DNA of 64,000 nt. Source: Leptotrichia massiliensis. Lineage in GTDB: Bacteria > Fusobacteriota > Fusobacteriia > Fusobacteriales > Leptotrichiaceae. Location of the stretch: NCBI RefSeq assembly GCF_900104625.1, contig NZ_FNVZ01000005.1, positions 186,001 through 250,000 of the forward strand, in the 5' to 3' direction. Positions 32,573 to 43,876 of the stretch are shown piece by piece. Position numbers and translations under genes: made by a program. Every line of letters starts with the position of its first letter. The first letter of the stretch is position 1. A model generated the notes under the pieces. That model was given only the letters and a program-made list of their open reading frames with translations. It was not told where the DNA came from and did not search any database.

Positions 32573-34645
32573 ATGAAAAAATTAATAATAGCAGAAAAGC
32601 CAAGTCTTGCACGTAATATTGCAAGTGCATTGAATGTCAAGGTTAATAAAGAGGGGTATATGGAAAATGAAAAGTATATTGTTTCTTGGGCTTTTGGACA
32701 TTTGTTTAAATTAAGGGATGTTGATGGATATCTTGGAGAAAAAAGAAAATGGAGTGAGGTTAAACTGCCATTTTTCCCTGAAGAGTTTGAATTTGAATTA
32801 AAAAATGATTTGGGAATAAAGAAACAGTATAAGATATTAAAAAATCTTATTAATAGCAAGGAAGTTGATGAGATATTAAATACAGGAGATGCAGACAGGG
32901 AAGGGCAAATTATAGTCGATATTATTATTAATACTATAAAGACTAATAAAAAGATAAAAAGATTGTGGCTTCCTGAACAAACTGAAGAAACCATAAGAAA
33001 AGCTATAAATAATCTTGAAGATAATTTTAAATATAAAAATTTACATAATGAGGGGCTTGCAAGGACATATATGGACTGGCTTATGGGAATCAATCTTACA
33101 AGATATATTTCGTTAAAGGCAAACACGCTTTTTCCAGTCGGACGTGTTCTTATTCCAGTTATAAAACATATTTATGATAAAGATTTGGCAATTAAAAATT
33201 TCATTCCTGAAAAATATTTTACTATTGAGAGTGAAACTATGTGTAATGGAACTTTGTTAAAACTTATTTGTGATAAAAAATACAATCTTTTAGAACTTGA
33301 AAAAGCTAAAAGTTATTCGTATGAGTTAAATAGAAATAAAGGGATTGTAAAGGATATAACTGAAAAGGAAATTGTTCTTAATCCTCCAAAACTTTTTTCA
33401 CTTTCAAAATTACAAAGTAAATTATCGAAGGAAAATAAAATAAGTTTTGCAAAATCTCTTGAAATTATACAAAATCTCTATGAAAAGGGATTTATTACAT
33501 ATCCTAGAACAAATACAGAATATCTTGCTGAAGAGGAAAAAGACAAGGTAAGAGAACTTATAAAATTATATAGTAATTATGAACTGGAGTTTAAAGATAG
33601 TAAAAAAATATTTGACAGTAGTAAGATTGAAAGCCATAGTGCAGTAATGCCAACTTTGAAAATTCCTGATATGAATAGTTTGAATTTGGAAGAAAAGATA
33701 ATTTTTGAAACAGTAAGAAACAGGTTTATTTCTAACTTTTTGAAGGAGCAAGTGATAATTAATCAAACTGAAATAAAGATTGCTGTGGGAAATGAAATAT
33801 TTAATTTGAAAGGAAAATCAGTAAAGCAGGAAGGATTTTTAAAATATGAAAATCAGAAGATAGATAACAAGTTGCCGTATTTTGAAATTAATCAGGAAAT
33901 TGATATTGATTTTAAAGTTGTTGATAAATTAACTGTTCCTCCTAAAAAAGTTACTGAGGAAAATTTGAGTAATTATTTAAAAAACCCTTTTAGAAAAGAA
34001 AAAAATCAAGAAAATGAGGACGATACACAAGAATATAGAGAAATAATGAAAGGTGTAGAGATTGGGACGGAGGCGACTAGAACAGGGATAATTGAGAATG
34101 CTAAGAAATATGGATATATTACTTCTGAAAAACAGAATTTTAGTATAACTGAAAAAGGAATAAAGTTAATTGAACTGCTGGATTTGCTCCATATTAATCT
34201 TTATGCAGAAAAGACTGTTGAGTTTTCTATGCTTCAGAAAGATATTTATAATAACAGAAAAACAGTAGATGATATTATTGAAAAAACTAAAAGTGAGTTA
34301 CAAAATATAATAAATCGAGATACAGAAGTTGAAAAATTTGAAAAAGAAATGGAAGTTATTGGAAAATGTCCTAAATGTAACAGCAATATTTATGAGAACA
34401 GTAAAAGTTACTATTGCAGTAATTATAAGAATGGATGTAAAACATCTCTTTGGAAAGAAGTGAATTATTTTGGACAGAAAATAAAGATAAATAAGAATAA
34501 TGCAAAAAAATTATTAAGAGCGGAACAGGTTGTATTTAAGATAAAAAGTAAAAGCGGAAAGGAGTATAATGCACATTTTGGAATAGAGATAAATGGAGAT
34601 TATTTGAACTTGCAAAGAAAGGATTTTATAAAAATAGAAAAATGA
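32573..34645 (+). CDS. topB: DNA topoisomerase III
   Basis: 690 residues, type IA topoisomerase. TOPRIM acidic motif NTGDADREGQIIVD (~105), LPEQTEETIRKAI, GRVLIPVIKHI, active-site tyrosine in GFITYPRTNTEYL (~310), EIGTEATRTGIIE (~500) and a C-terminal zinc-ribbon-like CPKC...YYCSNYKNGC (~600). TopB decatenates DNA during element replication or transfer, and is a common gene of large ICEs. Confidence 0.95.
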   Translation: MKKLIIAEKPSLARNIASALNVKVNKEGYMENEKYIVSWAFGHLFKLRDVDGYLGEKRKWSEVKLPFFPEEFEFELKNDLGIKKQYKILKNLINSKEVDEILNTGDADREGQIIVDIIINTIKTNKKIKRLWLPEQTEETIRKAINNLEDNFKYKNLHNEGLARTYMDWLMGINLTRYISLKANTLFPVGRVLIPVIKHIYDKDLAIKNFIPEKYFTIESETMCNGTLLKLICDKKYNLLELEKAKSYSYELNRNKGIVKDITEKEIVLNPPKLFSLSKLQSKLSKENKISFAKSLEIIQNLYEKGFITYPRTNTEYLAEEEKDKVRELIKLYSNYELEFKDSKKIFDSSKIESHSAVMPTLKIPDMNSLNLEEKIIFETVRNRFISNFLKEQVIINQTEIKIAVGNEIFNLKGKSVKQEGFLKYENQKIDNKLPYFEINQEIDIDFKVVDKLTVPPKKVTEENLSNYLKNPFRKEKNQENEDDTQEYREIMKGVEIGTEATRTGIIENAKKYGYITSEKQNFSITEKGIKLIELLDLLHINLYAEKTVEFSMLQKDIYNNRKTVDDIIEKTKSELQNIINRDTEVEKFEKEMEVIGKCPKCNSNIYENSKSYYCSNYKNGCKTSLWKEVNYFGQKIKINKNNAKKLLRAEQVVFKIKSKSGKEYNAHFGIEINGDYLNLQRKDFIKIEK

Positions 34646-34689
34646 TAATTAAAATTTGAAATCGCAAAATTTTATATTAGGGGGAAGAA

Positions 34690-37600
34690 ATGGGATATAA
34701 AATTCAAAATGTATTGGAAAATGCATATAAAAAAGTAAATGAAGATTTTAGTGAGTATATTAACTATCTTCACGTTATGGGAAACAATTATAAATATTCT
34801 GCAATGGAACAGCTAAATATATTTTTTATTCGTCCTGAAGCTGTGGCTTGTGCAGAATATGACTTTTGGAAAGAAAATTTTAACAGAGTTGTGGAAAGAA
34901 ATCAGAAGGGAATACCCGTATATAATGTAAGGAATGGAAAAAAGAATGTCAGATATATTTTTGACGTTACCCAGACAGTATCTTTGGATAAGAGAAACGA
35001 TGAAAAACCTAAATTATGGGAATTTAATAATAGAACTCATAAAGATGTTTTTGAAAGAATGACAGGAAAATCAGATTTTGAAGAAGCACAGATGGTGCTT
35101 ATAAACCAGACAATGCTTGAAAACAGCAAATTAGATACTTTTAACTACAAAGATACAGAAGTTCTTGAAAGTTTTATCAAAAAATCTGTTTTAATAGCAC
35201 TTGATCAGAGAATGGGAATTAATAAAAAAGATATATTTAATGAAAAAGAAAAAGAGATTTATTCCTTATTTTCAGATTTTAGAACTATGGAATTAATATC
35301 ATCGGAGATATCTAATGTGGCTAAAAAAGTTTTAGTTAAAGTAAGCAAAGAAATTCAAAAAATAAATGATGAAACAACTTTAGAACAAAATAGTAAAATT
35401 GGATATGAGATAGAAAATGAAAAAAATGAGGAGGAATTGGAATATGCTGAAAAAGATGATAGACGGGAAAGAATATCTGATAGAGAACGGGATATATACT
35501 CCAGTAGTGAAGCAAACATCCTACGAGCAGGCGGGAGGAACTTACAAAATGATACTAATGGACAAGAAGTTTCAAGTGCTAGTTCCGAATTTAGAGGAAG
35601 AAGAAATAGACTTGAGCAAACTCAACTCTTGGGGACGAGCGAGAATGAAATATCTGGAACAAGAGAAAGCGGAATTTTTGAAAAATCTTCTAATGAAGAG
35701 AGAAGTTATGGAACATCTATTTTCAATTCAGACAGAAGTGGAGAAATTTTGGGAGATAGAAAAACCCAAAATGATGAAAACTATGGGATTAACCGAAGAA
35801 TTAAAAGAAAAGGATCAAATGGAATGGGTAAGGCTTATGAACAGCCTACTCTCTTCTCTCAGGGAAATAACTTACAATCAGATAATTTACAAATAGAAAA
35901 TGATAATATAATTACTCAAAAGAATATTGACGATGTATTAAAATCATACAGTGGAGCGGAAAATATTTATAATTTTTTTCAAGATAACAGTTCAAAAGAA
36001 GATAGAATAAAATATTTGAAACGGGAATACGGAATAGGCGGATTTTCAATACCTGACCGTGGAGATTTTATAGATGATGCCTTTTATACTTCTAAAAACA
36101 TGAAGTTATATAAAAATCATTTTAGTGCTAATGAAGTTAAGGTAGTTCTATCTTGGAACAAAATAGAAAAAAGAATACAGGAACTTATAGATGAAAATCA
36201 ATATTTTATTCCCGAAAAGGAAACAGAAAATATTATTGAAAATAATGAAATAATATATCCTTATATAGATGAAGAAAATAGTAAAGATAATATTTCTAAA
36301 AATTTTAAAATTACTGAAGAAATCCAATCTGAAAAACTGTTGCCATCAGAGCGTCTAAACAATAATATTGAAGCTATAAAAGTTTTAAAAAATTTGAAGG
36401 AAAGAGAAGCTGCAGATGATGAAAAGATAACACTTTCTAAATATGTTGGATGGGGAGGACTGGCTGATGTATTTGATGAAAACAAAGGTGGACAATGGGA
36501 AGAAGCAAGAAATTTTTTAAAAGAAAATTTGACGCAGGAAGAATATGATAATGCTAAGGCAAGTACATTGACAGCCTTTTATACACCTAAAATAGTAATT
36601 GATTCCATTTATAAAGGAATACAGCAACTTGGATTTGAAGGCGGAAATATTTTAGAGCCAAGTTGTGGTGTGGGAAATTTTATAGGTAATTTGCCTGATG
36701 AATTAGAAAACTCGAAGATATATGGTGTGGAACTAGACAGTATCAGCGGAAATATTGCTAAAAAACTTTATCCTGAAAGTAATATTCAAGTAAAAGGATT
36801 TGAAAAAACAGAATTTTCCAACAATTCATTTGATGTTGTGATAGGAAATGTTCCTTTTGGAGATTTTAAGGTAATGGACAGAGAATATGAAAAGCAGAAC
36901 TTTATGATACACGACTACTTTATTGCAAAATCATTGGATAAAGTGAAAAAAGGCGGAATTATGGCTTTTATAACTTCTTCTGGAACCTTTGATAAAAAGG
37001 ATGACAGTGTGAGAAGATACATTGGAGAAAGAGCGGAACTATTGGGAGCAATAAGGCTTCCAAATGATACATTTAAAGGAGTTGCTGGAACAGAAGTAAC
37101 ATCGGATATTATATTTTTAAAGAAAAGAGAAAATATAAATAAAGAGGAGCAGGATTGGTATGCGGTTAAATCTGATTCTGAAGGATTTATCTACAATAAG
37201 TATTTTGTGGATAATTCTAATATGATTTTAGGAAAAATGGAGGAAGTTAGTGGACGTTTTGGGAAAACATTAACTTGTATACCAAAAGAAAATAGTAATT
37301 TAAAGGATGAATTAGAACGAGCAGTTGGGAATATAGAAGGAAGTTATGAAAAAACTCTATCTGAAGAAAAAGAAACTGTAATTGCAGTTGAAAATGAAGA
37401 CTATGAAATAAGAAATTTTTCATTCTTCAAAAAAGATAACAAGATTTATTTTAAAGAAAATAGTGAAATGATATTACAAGATTTATCAGATAGAGATAAG
37501 GATAAAATATCAAAATATATAGAACTTACATCTTCACTAAGAAAAGTTATTCAGATTCAAAAAGACAGTGAAACAGATGATAGATTAAAAATTGAGCAGG

Positions 37601-40600
37601 AAAAACTAAATAGAATATATGATGGATTTATTAATAAGTATGGATATTTAAATTCAAGAGCAAATTCGAGATTATTTACTGAAGATTCCAATTATTCTTT
37701 ATTATCCTCAATAGAAATATTTGATGAACGTGGAAACTTTAAGAAAAAAGGTGATATTTTTTCAAAGAGAACCATAAAGCAGTCAAAAATTATAGATAGA
37801 GTAGATACTCCACAGGAAGCGTTAATTCTTTCGGTATCCCAAAAGGCAAAAATAGATTTTGAATATATGGAAAATCTTACTGGAATGAAACAAGATGAGC
37901 TGATTAACAGCTTAAAGGGGGAAATATTTCTTAATATAAATCAAGATTTTCAACAAGAATTTCAGTATGTAACGCAGGATGAATATTTAAGTGGGAATAT
38001 AAGGGAAAAAATAAAATATATTGATGAATTTAATTCTCTTCCTAATGAAGAAAAGAACGGAATAAGTACTGAAATATTGAATTTTCAAAAAGAAAAACTT
38101 CAGGAAGTAATGCCTAAGCCACTTGAAGCAAGTGAAATAAATGTCAGAATTGGAGCGACTTGGGTTCCTAAAAAATATGTAAAGGATTTTATTCTGGAAA
38201 CTTTAAAGACACCAGCATATAAGAGTTCATACATTAAAGTACATTATTCTGAATACACTTCTGAATGGAGAATAGAAAACAAGAATATGGACAATGATAA
38301 TCCGCTCGCTGTTATGACTTTTGGAACTGAAAGAGCAAACGCATATAAACTTATAGAAGATGCACTGAACTTGAGAGATACAAAAATTTTTGATTATGAA
38401 ACAGACTCAGAAGGTAAAAGAATAGCAATTTTAAATAAAAAGGAAACAATGCTGGCAGGACAAAAACAGGATATTATTAAACAGGCTTTTAAAGACTGGA
38501 TTTTTAAGGATTTGGAAAGAAGAAATGAATTAACTAAGATATATAACGAAAAATTTAATTCAATTCGACTAAGAGAATATGATGGAAGCCATCTTACTTT
38601 TAATGGCATAAATCCTGAAATAAAATTAAGACCACATCAATTAAACGCAGTTGCAAGAACACTGTATGGTGGAAATACACTGCTTGCACACGTTGTGGGA
38701 GCAGGAAAAACTTTTGAAATGGTTGCCTCCGCTATGGAATCTAAAAGACTTGGGCTTGCAACAAAATCAATGTTTGTTGTCCCTAATCATTTGACGGAAC
38801 AGCTGGGAAGGGAATTTCTGGAACTTTATCAAGGAGCAAACATTCTTGTTGCAACTAAAAAGGATTTTGAACCTAAAAATAGAAAGAGATTCATTGGAAG
38901 AATTGCGACTGGAGAATATGACGCTGTAATAATAGGACATTCTCAGTTTGAAAAAATACCGATGAGTAAGGATTATCAGCAAAAACATATACAAAATGAA
39001 ATAGATGAGATTATACAAAATATCCAAACATTAAAGCAGGAAAATAATCAGAATTTTACTGTAAAACAGCTTGAAGGTACAAAAAAGAAACTGGAAGTAA
39101 GGATAAAAAAATTAAATGATGATTTTAAAAAGGATAATGTCGTTACATTTGAAGAATTAGGAGTTGATAAGCTGTATGTAGATGAGGCACATTCATTTAA
39201 AAACTTGTTTTTATACACTAAAATGCGAAATGTGGCAGGAATAGGACAAACTGAAGCATTAAAATCATCGGATATGTTTATGAAATGTAGATATATGGAT
39301 GAGATAACAAATGGAAAAGGAGTCGTATTTGCAACAGGTACACCAGTTTCCAATACTATGTCAGAACTTTATACAATGCAAAGATATTTACAGTATGATG
39401 AACTAAAAAAACAAGGACATCAAAATTTTGATTCTTGGGCAAGCACATTTGGGGAAACAGTTACAGCTATTGAATTATCTCCTGAAGGAAATGGCTATAG
39501 AACTAAAACAAGATTTGCAAAATTCTACAATCTTCCTGAACTTATGAACAATGTTAAACAGTTTGCAGATATACAGACTGCTGATATGTTAAATTTACCA
39601 ACACCTGAAGTAGAATACAAAAAAGTATTGACTAAACCGACAGAGGAACAGAAATTAATATTAGAAAGTCTTTCAGAAAGAGCAGAAGAAGTAAGAAATA
39701 GAAATGTAGAGCCAACAGAAGACAATATGTTAAAAATTACAAATGATGGTAAAAAACTTGCACTAGATCAAAGACTTGTGAATGAAATGCTTCCTGATGA
39801 TGAAAATAGCAAAGTAAATGCCTGCGTAGAAAATATCTACAATATATGGAAAGAAAGCGTTGAAAAAAAATCTGCACAGCTTGTATTTTCTGATATGTCT
39901 ACTCCCAAAAATGATGGAAGTTTCAATATTTATGAAGATTTAAAGGAAAAGTTGATTAATAAAGGTATTCCTGAAGAAGAAATAGCATTTATTCATAATG
40001 CAAATTCTGAAAAGCAAAAGGACGAACTTTTTGCAAAAGTAAGAACAGGAGATGTAAGAATATTGCTAGGTTCAACACAAAAAATGGGAGCAGGAACAAA
40101 TGTGCAGACAAAATTAATTGCACTTCACGACTTAGATGTGCCGTGGCGTCCTGCTGATTTGGAGCAACGGGCAGGAAGGATAGTCAGGCAAGGAAATGAA
40201 AATAAGAAAGTGGAAATTTACAGATATGTTACTGAGAATACATTTGACGCTTATTTGTGGCAAACTATTGAGAATAAACAAAAGTTTATAAGCCAAATTA
40301 TGACTTCAAAAACTCCAGTCAGAGTAGCAGAAGATGTTGATGAAAGCTCTTTAAACTATGCTGAAATAAAGGCACTTGCAACTGGAAATCCTTTAATTAA
40401 GGAAAAAATGGATTTAGATATGGAAGTAAATAAGTTAAGAATGCTCGAAGCCAATTACAAGTCAAACTTATATCGTCTTGAGGATAAAATAACAAAGGAA
40501 TATCCTGTAAAAATTAGTAAAATGGAAAAATATATTGAAAATGTGAAGGAAGATATTTCTAAAATAGAACCAAAATCAGATAACGAGGATAAATTTACTT

Positions 40601-41085
40601 TTATTGAAATTAATGGGACAAAAATTTATGATAAAAAAGAAGCTGGAGAAGAACTTTTAAAGGCTATTAAAGGTACTGGAATATCTGGTGAGCCTCAAAT
40701 TATTGGAAATTATAGAGGATTTAAACTGTCTTCAAATTTTGACTTCTATGAGAAAAAATATAAATGTATATTAGAAAATAAGGAGAAATATCATACTGAT
40801 TTTGGAAAAGATTTAATTGGAAATATAACGAGAATGGATAATTTATTGGATAAAATTCCTGAAAATTTAGGGAAAGAAAAGGTAAGGCTTGAAAATTACA
40901 GGGAAGAATTTTCTAATGCAAAAGAAGAAGTTAATAAGCCTTTTGAAAAAGCAGATTTACTATTAGAAAAGATTGAAAGATTAAGCGAGGTTAATAAACT
41001 GATAGAGGATGGGATGAAAGAGAAGGAAAATAAAGGAAAAAAGTATATTCAGAATGTAAATGAATATATTGCGTTTGAAAAATAA
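34690..41085 (+). CDS. Very large N6-methylase / SNF2-type helicase
   Basis: 2131 residues. N-terminus (about 20-110) resembles ArdC/LtrC ssDNA-binding domains ([20 protein letters not shown]). Residues ~243-402 are a low-complexity Arg/Ser/Asn/Glu linker. A methylase core follows: [15 protein letters not shown] (~655) and [10 protein letters not shown] (NxPF, ~720). The helicase part has [15 protein letters not shown] (~1340), VDEAHSFKN (~1497), [13 protein letters not shown] (~1545) and motif [14 protein letters not shown] (~1825); a coiled coil ends it. Such methylase-helicase giants are carried by many ICEs and probably protect or unwind transferred DNA. A second reading frame is overprinted in the linker. 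Confidence 0.9.
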   Translation: MGYKIQNVLENAYKKVNEDFSEYINYLHVMGNNYKYSAMEQLNIFFIRPEAVACAEYDFWKENFNRVVERNQKGIPVYNVRNGKKNVRYIFDVTQTVSLDKRNDEKPKLWEFNNRTHKDVFERMTGKSDFEEAQMVLINQTMLENSKLDTFNYKDTEVLESFIKKSVLIALDQRMGINKKDIFNEKEKEIYSLFSDFRTMELISSEISNVAKKVLVKVSKEIQKINDETTLEQNSKIGYEIENEKNEEELEYAEKDDRRERISDRERDIYSSSEANILRAGGRNLQNDTNGQEVSSASSEFRGRRNRLEQTQLLGTSENEISGTRESGIFEKSSNEERSYGTSIFNSDRSGEILGDRKTQNDENYGINRRIKRKGSNGMGKAYEQPTLFSQGNNLQSDNLQIENDNIITQKNIDDVLKSYSGAENIYNFFQDNSSKEDRIKYLKREYGIGGFSIPDRGDFIDDAFYTSKNMKLYKNHFSANEVKVVLSWNKIEKRIQELIDENQYFIPEKETENIIENNEIIYPYIDEENSKDNISKNFKITEEIQSEKLLPSERLNNNIEAIKVLKNLKEREAADDEKITLSKYVGWGGLADVFDENKGGQWEEARNFLKENLTQEEYDNAKASTLTAFYTPKIVIDSIYKGIQQLGFEGGNILEPSCGVGNFIGNLPDELENSKIYGVELDSISGNIAKKLYPESNIQVKGFEKTEFSNNSFDVVIGNVPFGDFKVMDREYEKQNFMIHDYFIAKSLDKVKKGGIMAFITSSGTFDKKDDSVRRYIGERAELLGAIRLPNDTFKGVAGTEVTSDIIFLKKRENINKEEQDWYAVKSDSEGFIYNKYFVDNSNMILGKMEEVSGRFGKTLTCIPKENSNLKDELERAVGNIEGSYEKTLSEEKETVIAVENEDYEIRNFSFFKKDNKIYFKENSEMILQDLSDRDKDKISKYIELTSSLRKVIQIQKDSETDDRLKIEQEKLNRIYDGFINKYGYLNSRANSRLFTEDSNYSLLSSIEIFDERGNFKKKGDIFSKRTIKQSKIIDRVDTPQEALILSVSQKAKIDFEYMENLTGMKQDELINSLKGEIFLNINQDFQQEFQYVTQDEYLSGNIREKIKYIDEFNSLPNEEKNGISTEILNFQKEKLQEVMPKPLEASEINVRIGATWVPKKYVKDFILETLKTPAYKSSYIKVHYSEYTSEWRIENKNMDNDNPLAVMTFGTERANAYKLIEDALNLRDTKIFDYETDSEGKRIAILNKKETMLAGQKQDIIKQAFKDWIFKDLERRNELTKIYNEKFNSIRLREYDGSHLTFNGINPEIKLRPHQLNAVARTLYGGNTLLAHVVGAGKTFEMVASAMESKRLGLATKSMFVVPNHLTEQLGREFLELYQGANILVATKKDFEPKNRKRFIGRIATGEYDAVIIGHSQFEKIPMSKDYQQKHIQNEIDEIIQNIQTLKQENNQNFTVKQLEGTKKKLEVRIKKLNDDFKKDNVVTFEELGVDKLYVDEAHSFKNLFLYTKMRNVAGIGQTEALKSSDMFMKCRYMDEITNGKGVVFATGTPVSNTMSELYTMQRYLQYDELKKQGHQNFDSWASTFGETVTAIELSPEGNGYRTKTRFAKFYNLPELMNNVKQFADIQTADMLNLPTPEVEYKKVLTKPTEEQKLILESLSERAEEVRNRNVEPTEDNMLKITNDGKKLALDQRLVNEMLPDDENSKVNACVENIYNIWKESVEKKSAQLVFSDMSTPKNDGSFNIYEDLKEKLINKGIPEEEIAFIHNANSEKQKDELFAKVRTGDVRILLGSTQKMGAGTNVQTKLIALHDLDVPWRPADLEQRAGRIVRQGNENKKVEIYRYVTENTFDAYLWQTIENKQKFISQIMTSKTPVRVAEDVDESSLNYAEIKALATGNPLIKEKMDLDMEVNKLRMLEANYKSNLYRLEDKITKEYPVKISKMEKYIENVKEDISKIEPKSDNEDKFTFIEINGTKIYDKKEAGEELLKAIKGTGISGEPQIIGNYRGFKLSSNFDFYEKKYKCILENKEKYHTDFGKDLIGNITRMDNLLDKIPENLGKEKVRLENYREEFSNAKEEVNKPFEKADLLLEKIERLSEVNKLIEDGMKEKENKGKKYIQNVNEYIAFEK
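35417..35896 (+). CDS. tnpV: TnpV-family protein overprinted in methylase-helicase gene
   Basis: 159-codon frame in +1 register inside the 34690 gene. Its sequence has the TnpV hallmarks in order: YEQAGGTY (~36), [27 protein letters not shown] (~70), [11 protein letters not shown], and [20 protein letters not shown] (~123-142), ending EITYNQIIY. TnpV proteins are short transposon- and ICE-associated proteins of unknown function. The match is too extensive for chance, so both frames seem to be under selection. A likely start is ATG 35417 or 35456 (residue 14). Confidence 0.7.
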   Translation: MKKMRRNWNMLKKMIDGKEYLIENGIYTPVVKQTSYEQAGGTYKMILMDKKFQVLVPNLEEEEIDLSKLNSWGRARMKYLEQEKAEFLKNLLMKREVMEHLFSIQTEVEKFWEIEKPKMMKTMGLTEELKEKDQMEWVRLMNSLLSSLREITYNQIIYK

Positions 41086-41134
41086 AAATTTTACAATAGA
41101 TATGTTCAACAAGTTATGTTTTTCATCTATAACA

Positions 41135-41160
41135 AAGGGGGCTTGTAAATTTACCCCCTT
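41135..41160 (+). terminator. Hairpin after the methylase-helicase gene
   Basis: AAGGGGG/CCCCCTT arms with a 12-base loop, 50 bases after the stop. No T run follows, so the terminator role is uncertain. Confidence 0.4.
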
Positions 41161-41192
41161 GTGAAGTAATACTTTATTGGATGAATTTAAAA

Positions 41193-41218
41193 ACAGGATG
41201 ATAAAAATACCATCCTGT
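41193..41218. repeat. Inverted repeat
   Basis: ACAGGATG (41193-41200) / CATCCTGT (41211-41218), a perfect 8-bp stem with 10-base loop, in the gap between convergent genes; could end transcription from either side. Confidence 0.4.
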
Positions 41219-41235
41219 ACCATATATTATATTTT

Positions 41236-41263
41236 GAGTTTACACAAAATTCTGGACACTCTC
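41236..41263. mobile_element. Possible IS256-type terminal repeat remnant
   Basis: GAGTTTACACAAAATTCTGG followed by ACACTCTC resembles the terminal inverted repeats of IS256/Mutator-type elements. No transposase or second end is nearby, so this would be a scar. Based on remembered consensus only. Confidence 0.3.
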
Positions 41264-41339
41264 ATAATACATTTAATTTTGAAAAATATACAATATTTAG
41301 TTAATAAATACGAGATACTTTTATTACAGTTATATTCTT

Positions 41340-42134
41340 TTATACAATAATATCGTTGTTGCCTAAGTTGAAATTATTGAAATAATTTTCTCGCTTTTTC
41401 TTCATATCATTTAATTTTTGAGACATAAAAATACATGAAAAATCATATAGAGGTTTGTTAACTCCTAGGTTATCATCAAATTCGAATTTTAGAGAAGTAT
41501 TATAATAATTTTGTAATACTCCATCCTGAGAATAATCTGCTGCAAATAAAAAGGCATATTCACATCCTACAATTTTTTGTACTTCAAAAAACTTAGGAGC
41601 AATAAAATACCAAAAAAATACTTCTCCCATGGTTCTTCTATCATGTATACCAAATTTTTTCCAAATATATTTCATATTATCATTAGAGCAAAAATGTACT
41701 AACTGCACTCCTGAAAAAGTTTTATGGACTCTAGAGATACGATTATTTTTTTCTTTTTTTATATCGGTTTTTGTTGAAATTAAAACATGGTTGTAAGATT
41801 TTATTATTTGTTCAGTTTTTTCAAAGGGAAACGTCTTCTTCTCATTTATAATATTTTGCTGTATAATAAGAAGTTCTTCAACATCAAAATCAAATAATTC
41901 ACCACATTTTAAAGAAAAAAACATTAATATTTCATCTTCTTTTGTTTTAATAACATAAAAAGCAGTTGTATTATTTTTATCTTCATTTAATCCATTTTCT
42001 TTGAAATATTTAACAATGAGGGTTCCTTTTTCACTACTAAAATTTTCTATCAAATTAATATTTTTAGGATTATCAGTAAGCCGTTCACAAATAAGATTAC
42101 CAAATAATTTTTTTTGATCTTCTGTAATTTTCAT
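41340..42134 (-). CDS. Likely toxin paired with Panacea antitoxin
   Basis: 264 residues, no signal or membrane segment. TAFYVIKTKEDEILMFFSLK, SGVQLVHFCSNDN, FFWYFIAPKFFEVQKIVGC and YAFLFAAD suggest a GNAT-like acyltransferase fold, seen in some Panacea-linked toxins. It is the second gene after the Panacea gene, 13 bases apart. Function inferred mainly from pairing. Confidence 0.55.
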   Translation of the reverse strand: MKITEDQKKLFGNLICERLTDNPKNINLIENFSSEKGTLIVKYFKENGLNEDKNNTTAFYVIKTKEDEILMFFSLKCGELFDFDVEELLIIQQNIINEKKTFPFEKTEQIIKSYNHVLISTKTDIKKEKNNRISRVHKTFSGVQLVHFCSNDNMKYIWKKFGIHDRRTMGEVFFWYFIAPKFFEVQKIVGCEYAFLFAADYSQDGVLQNYYNTSLKFEFDDNLGVNKPLYDFSCIFMSQKLNDMKKKRENYFNNFNLGNNDIIV

Positions 42135-42147
42135 TATTTAATACCTC

Positions 42148-42618
42148 TTATAAAAATTTAAAATCTTGTAATAATTTTTTTCTAGAAATTATTCTGTTAG
42201 CATCTTTTTTTATATCATTAATATCAATTGGACAATTTCCATTTTCTTCATCATCAATACCTTTTCTAGAATTTTTCCAAGAAATTTCACCATGAGATAG
42301 TCTACTAAGACTCCATGAATTTTTACAAGAATAGTTTTGAAAAATTTCATTCATTATTGGTAAAATCCTATCTTCGACATCTTTTGGTATTTTTTTTAAA
42401 AACTTTCCATTTTTGTAAATTTCTCTAATTTTTTTAAGAACAGGTCCAAATTTCCAACCATAAAATATATCCTCAAAAAGAGCCTCATTTTTTTGAATAA
42501 ATGATTCTCTTTGAGAAAAATAAAGTAATTTGTGAAGTTTCATTTCATCAATACATTTATTATTTTCTTTTTTATATCTATTATAAATATATGATGCTAC
42601 GTCTAGTAAATTTTCCAT
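42148..42618 (-). CDS. Panacea-domain (DUF4065) antitoxin
   Basis: 156 residues. VASYIYNRYKK, MKLHKLLYFSQRESF, FYGWKFGPVLKKIREIYKNG and WSLSRLSHGEISWKNSRKG are Panacea motifs. First gene of the leftward operon. It is a distinct relative of the 25332 gene, so the element carries two Panacea modules with unrelated partners. Confidence 0.85.
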   Translation of the reverse strand: MENLLDVASYIYNRYKKENNKCIDEMKLHKLLYFSQRESFIQKNEALFEDIFYGWKFGPVLKKIREIYKNGKFLKKIPKDVEDRILPIMNEIFQNYSCKNSWSLSRLSHGEISWKNSRKGIDDEENGNCPIDINDIKKDANRIISRKKLLQDFKFL

Positions 42619-42702
42619 AATTATTCCTCCTACTAAGATATAAAATTTTTACTTATTATATTATTATATCATATTTTACTAATGTTTACTATATTAAATA
42701 TC

Positions 42703-42717
42703 ATAACAAATTAGGAC
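42703..42717. repeat. 15-bp direct repeat, left side of composite region
   Basis: ATAACAAATTAGGAC, identical to 56304-56318 on the far side of the second IS30 copy. It also shares TAACAAATT and TAGGAC with the candidate left attachment region at 823-853. Either an attachment-site remnant or a target duplication. Confidence 0.6.
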
Positions 42718-42719
42718 GG

Positions 42720-43875
42720 TAAATTGCAATAGTAAATGTCACTTTTTTATGAAATATTATGAAATGTACTGTTTCAGTTCAATATCATACATTTCTTTTG
42801 AGCTTTTTCCATTAAAAAGTTTTCTCGGATAATTATTCATCCATTCCTCTATACTCTTTAGTTCTTCTTCCGTTATATCTGTTATATCTGTCCCTTTTGG
42901 TATAAACCTTCTTATCAGCTTATTATTATTTTCGTTGCTCCCTCGTTCCCACGAACTGAAGCTGTGTGCATAAAAATATCCTACTCCCAGTCCTTCTATC
43001 TCATCAACCTTCATAAATTCACTCCCATTGTCACTCGTAAGTGTCTTTATTGAACCTGGATATTCCTCTATTAATTCCTTTATTCTTCCTTCTGTATGTA
43101 ATGCTGTCCTGTTTTCCAGCTTCCTTATCAGCTGAAGCCTTGTCTTTCGTTCTGTCAGTACAAGAAGACATGCCAATGTCCCCTTCTTACCTAATACTGT
43201 ATCCACTTCCCAGTGCCCATGCTCTAAACGTTCCCCTATCCTTTCATCTCTTTCCTCTATGCTCCTCCCCCCTGCTTCCTTATACGTTTCCTTAACTCAA
43301 CCTTCTTCTTTCTCCTCTTCCTGTAGGGCATGTCATCCTCACTATATTCCAGAACAGTCCGCTATGTATATAGTTATACAGTGTCTTCAGTCCTATGTTT
43401 ACTTCCTGTCCTTCCCTTTTTGCTTGCTCCAGTGCGGCATACGGGGAATTCTTCCCCCCGTTTCATCGAATCTTCAAGATATTTTACCAGTTTGAGGTTC
43501 TTCCCTATCTTAAGTTCTCCTTCTTTCCCCTTCTGTGCCTTGTCATACTTTGACTGGGCAAATTCCGCAGAATATACTTCCCTTGTCGATAAATCTGTAT
43601 TCAGAAGCTCCACCATGCCCCTTTTGATTTCTCTGTGGAGGGTTCTCACACTTATTCCCAGTTCCTGTGCTATTTTCACTTTTTAAGAAGTGCTTCTATT
43701 TTTCCTCTCTCTATTAATTTTAAGTGTTGCCCTTTTCTTCTTTTTGTTGTATACTGTTCCTGAACCATATCTGTTTTCTCCTTTGATTGTTTGTGGTGAA
43801 TTAATCATACCATAGAAAACTTTTATGGTTCTTATTTTTTTCCATATAGTGACACTTTATTTTACAACTTTTAAT
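42720..43875 (-). mobile_element. IS30-family element, copy 1
   Basis: About 1156 bp, repeated at constant offset 12,430 at 55150-56305. Ends are imperfect inverted repeats (AAATTGCAATAGTAAATGTCAC left; GACACTTTATTTTACAACTT right, inverted). Internal transposase is disrupted by several frameshifts that both copies share. It truncates the IS91-type gene that starts right after it. Confidence 0.85.
42757..43768 (-). pseudogene. IS30-family transposase, multiply frameshifted
   Basis: Reading all frames together restores an IS30-type transposase: MVQEQYTTKRRKGQHLKLIE from ATG 43768; HTH region ELGISVRTLHREIKRG; LKTLYNYIHSGLF; DDMPYRKRRKKK; then DDE catalytic parts GHWEVDTVLG, TLTSDNGSEF and WERGSNENNNKLIRRF. 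Frame breaks lie near 43680, in a G6 run near 43453, near 43350, and in a G6 run near 43268. The intact pieces are 101 and 149 codons long. Confidence 0.8.
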
Positions 43876-43876
43876 C

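Noticed and set aside
41086-41339. Possible tRNA or small gene in the gap after the methylase-helicase
   Set aside because: Only two hairpins and a possible IS scar were found; no frame with a ribosome site.
43041-43686. Plus-strand frames inside the IS30 copies (also 55471-56116)
   Set aside because: Antisense of the transposase pieces; the frameshifted transposase explains the DNA.
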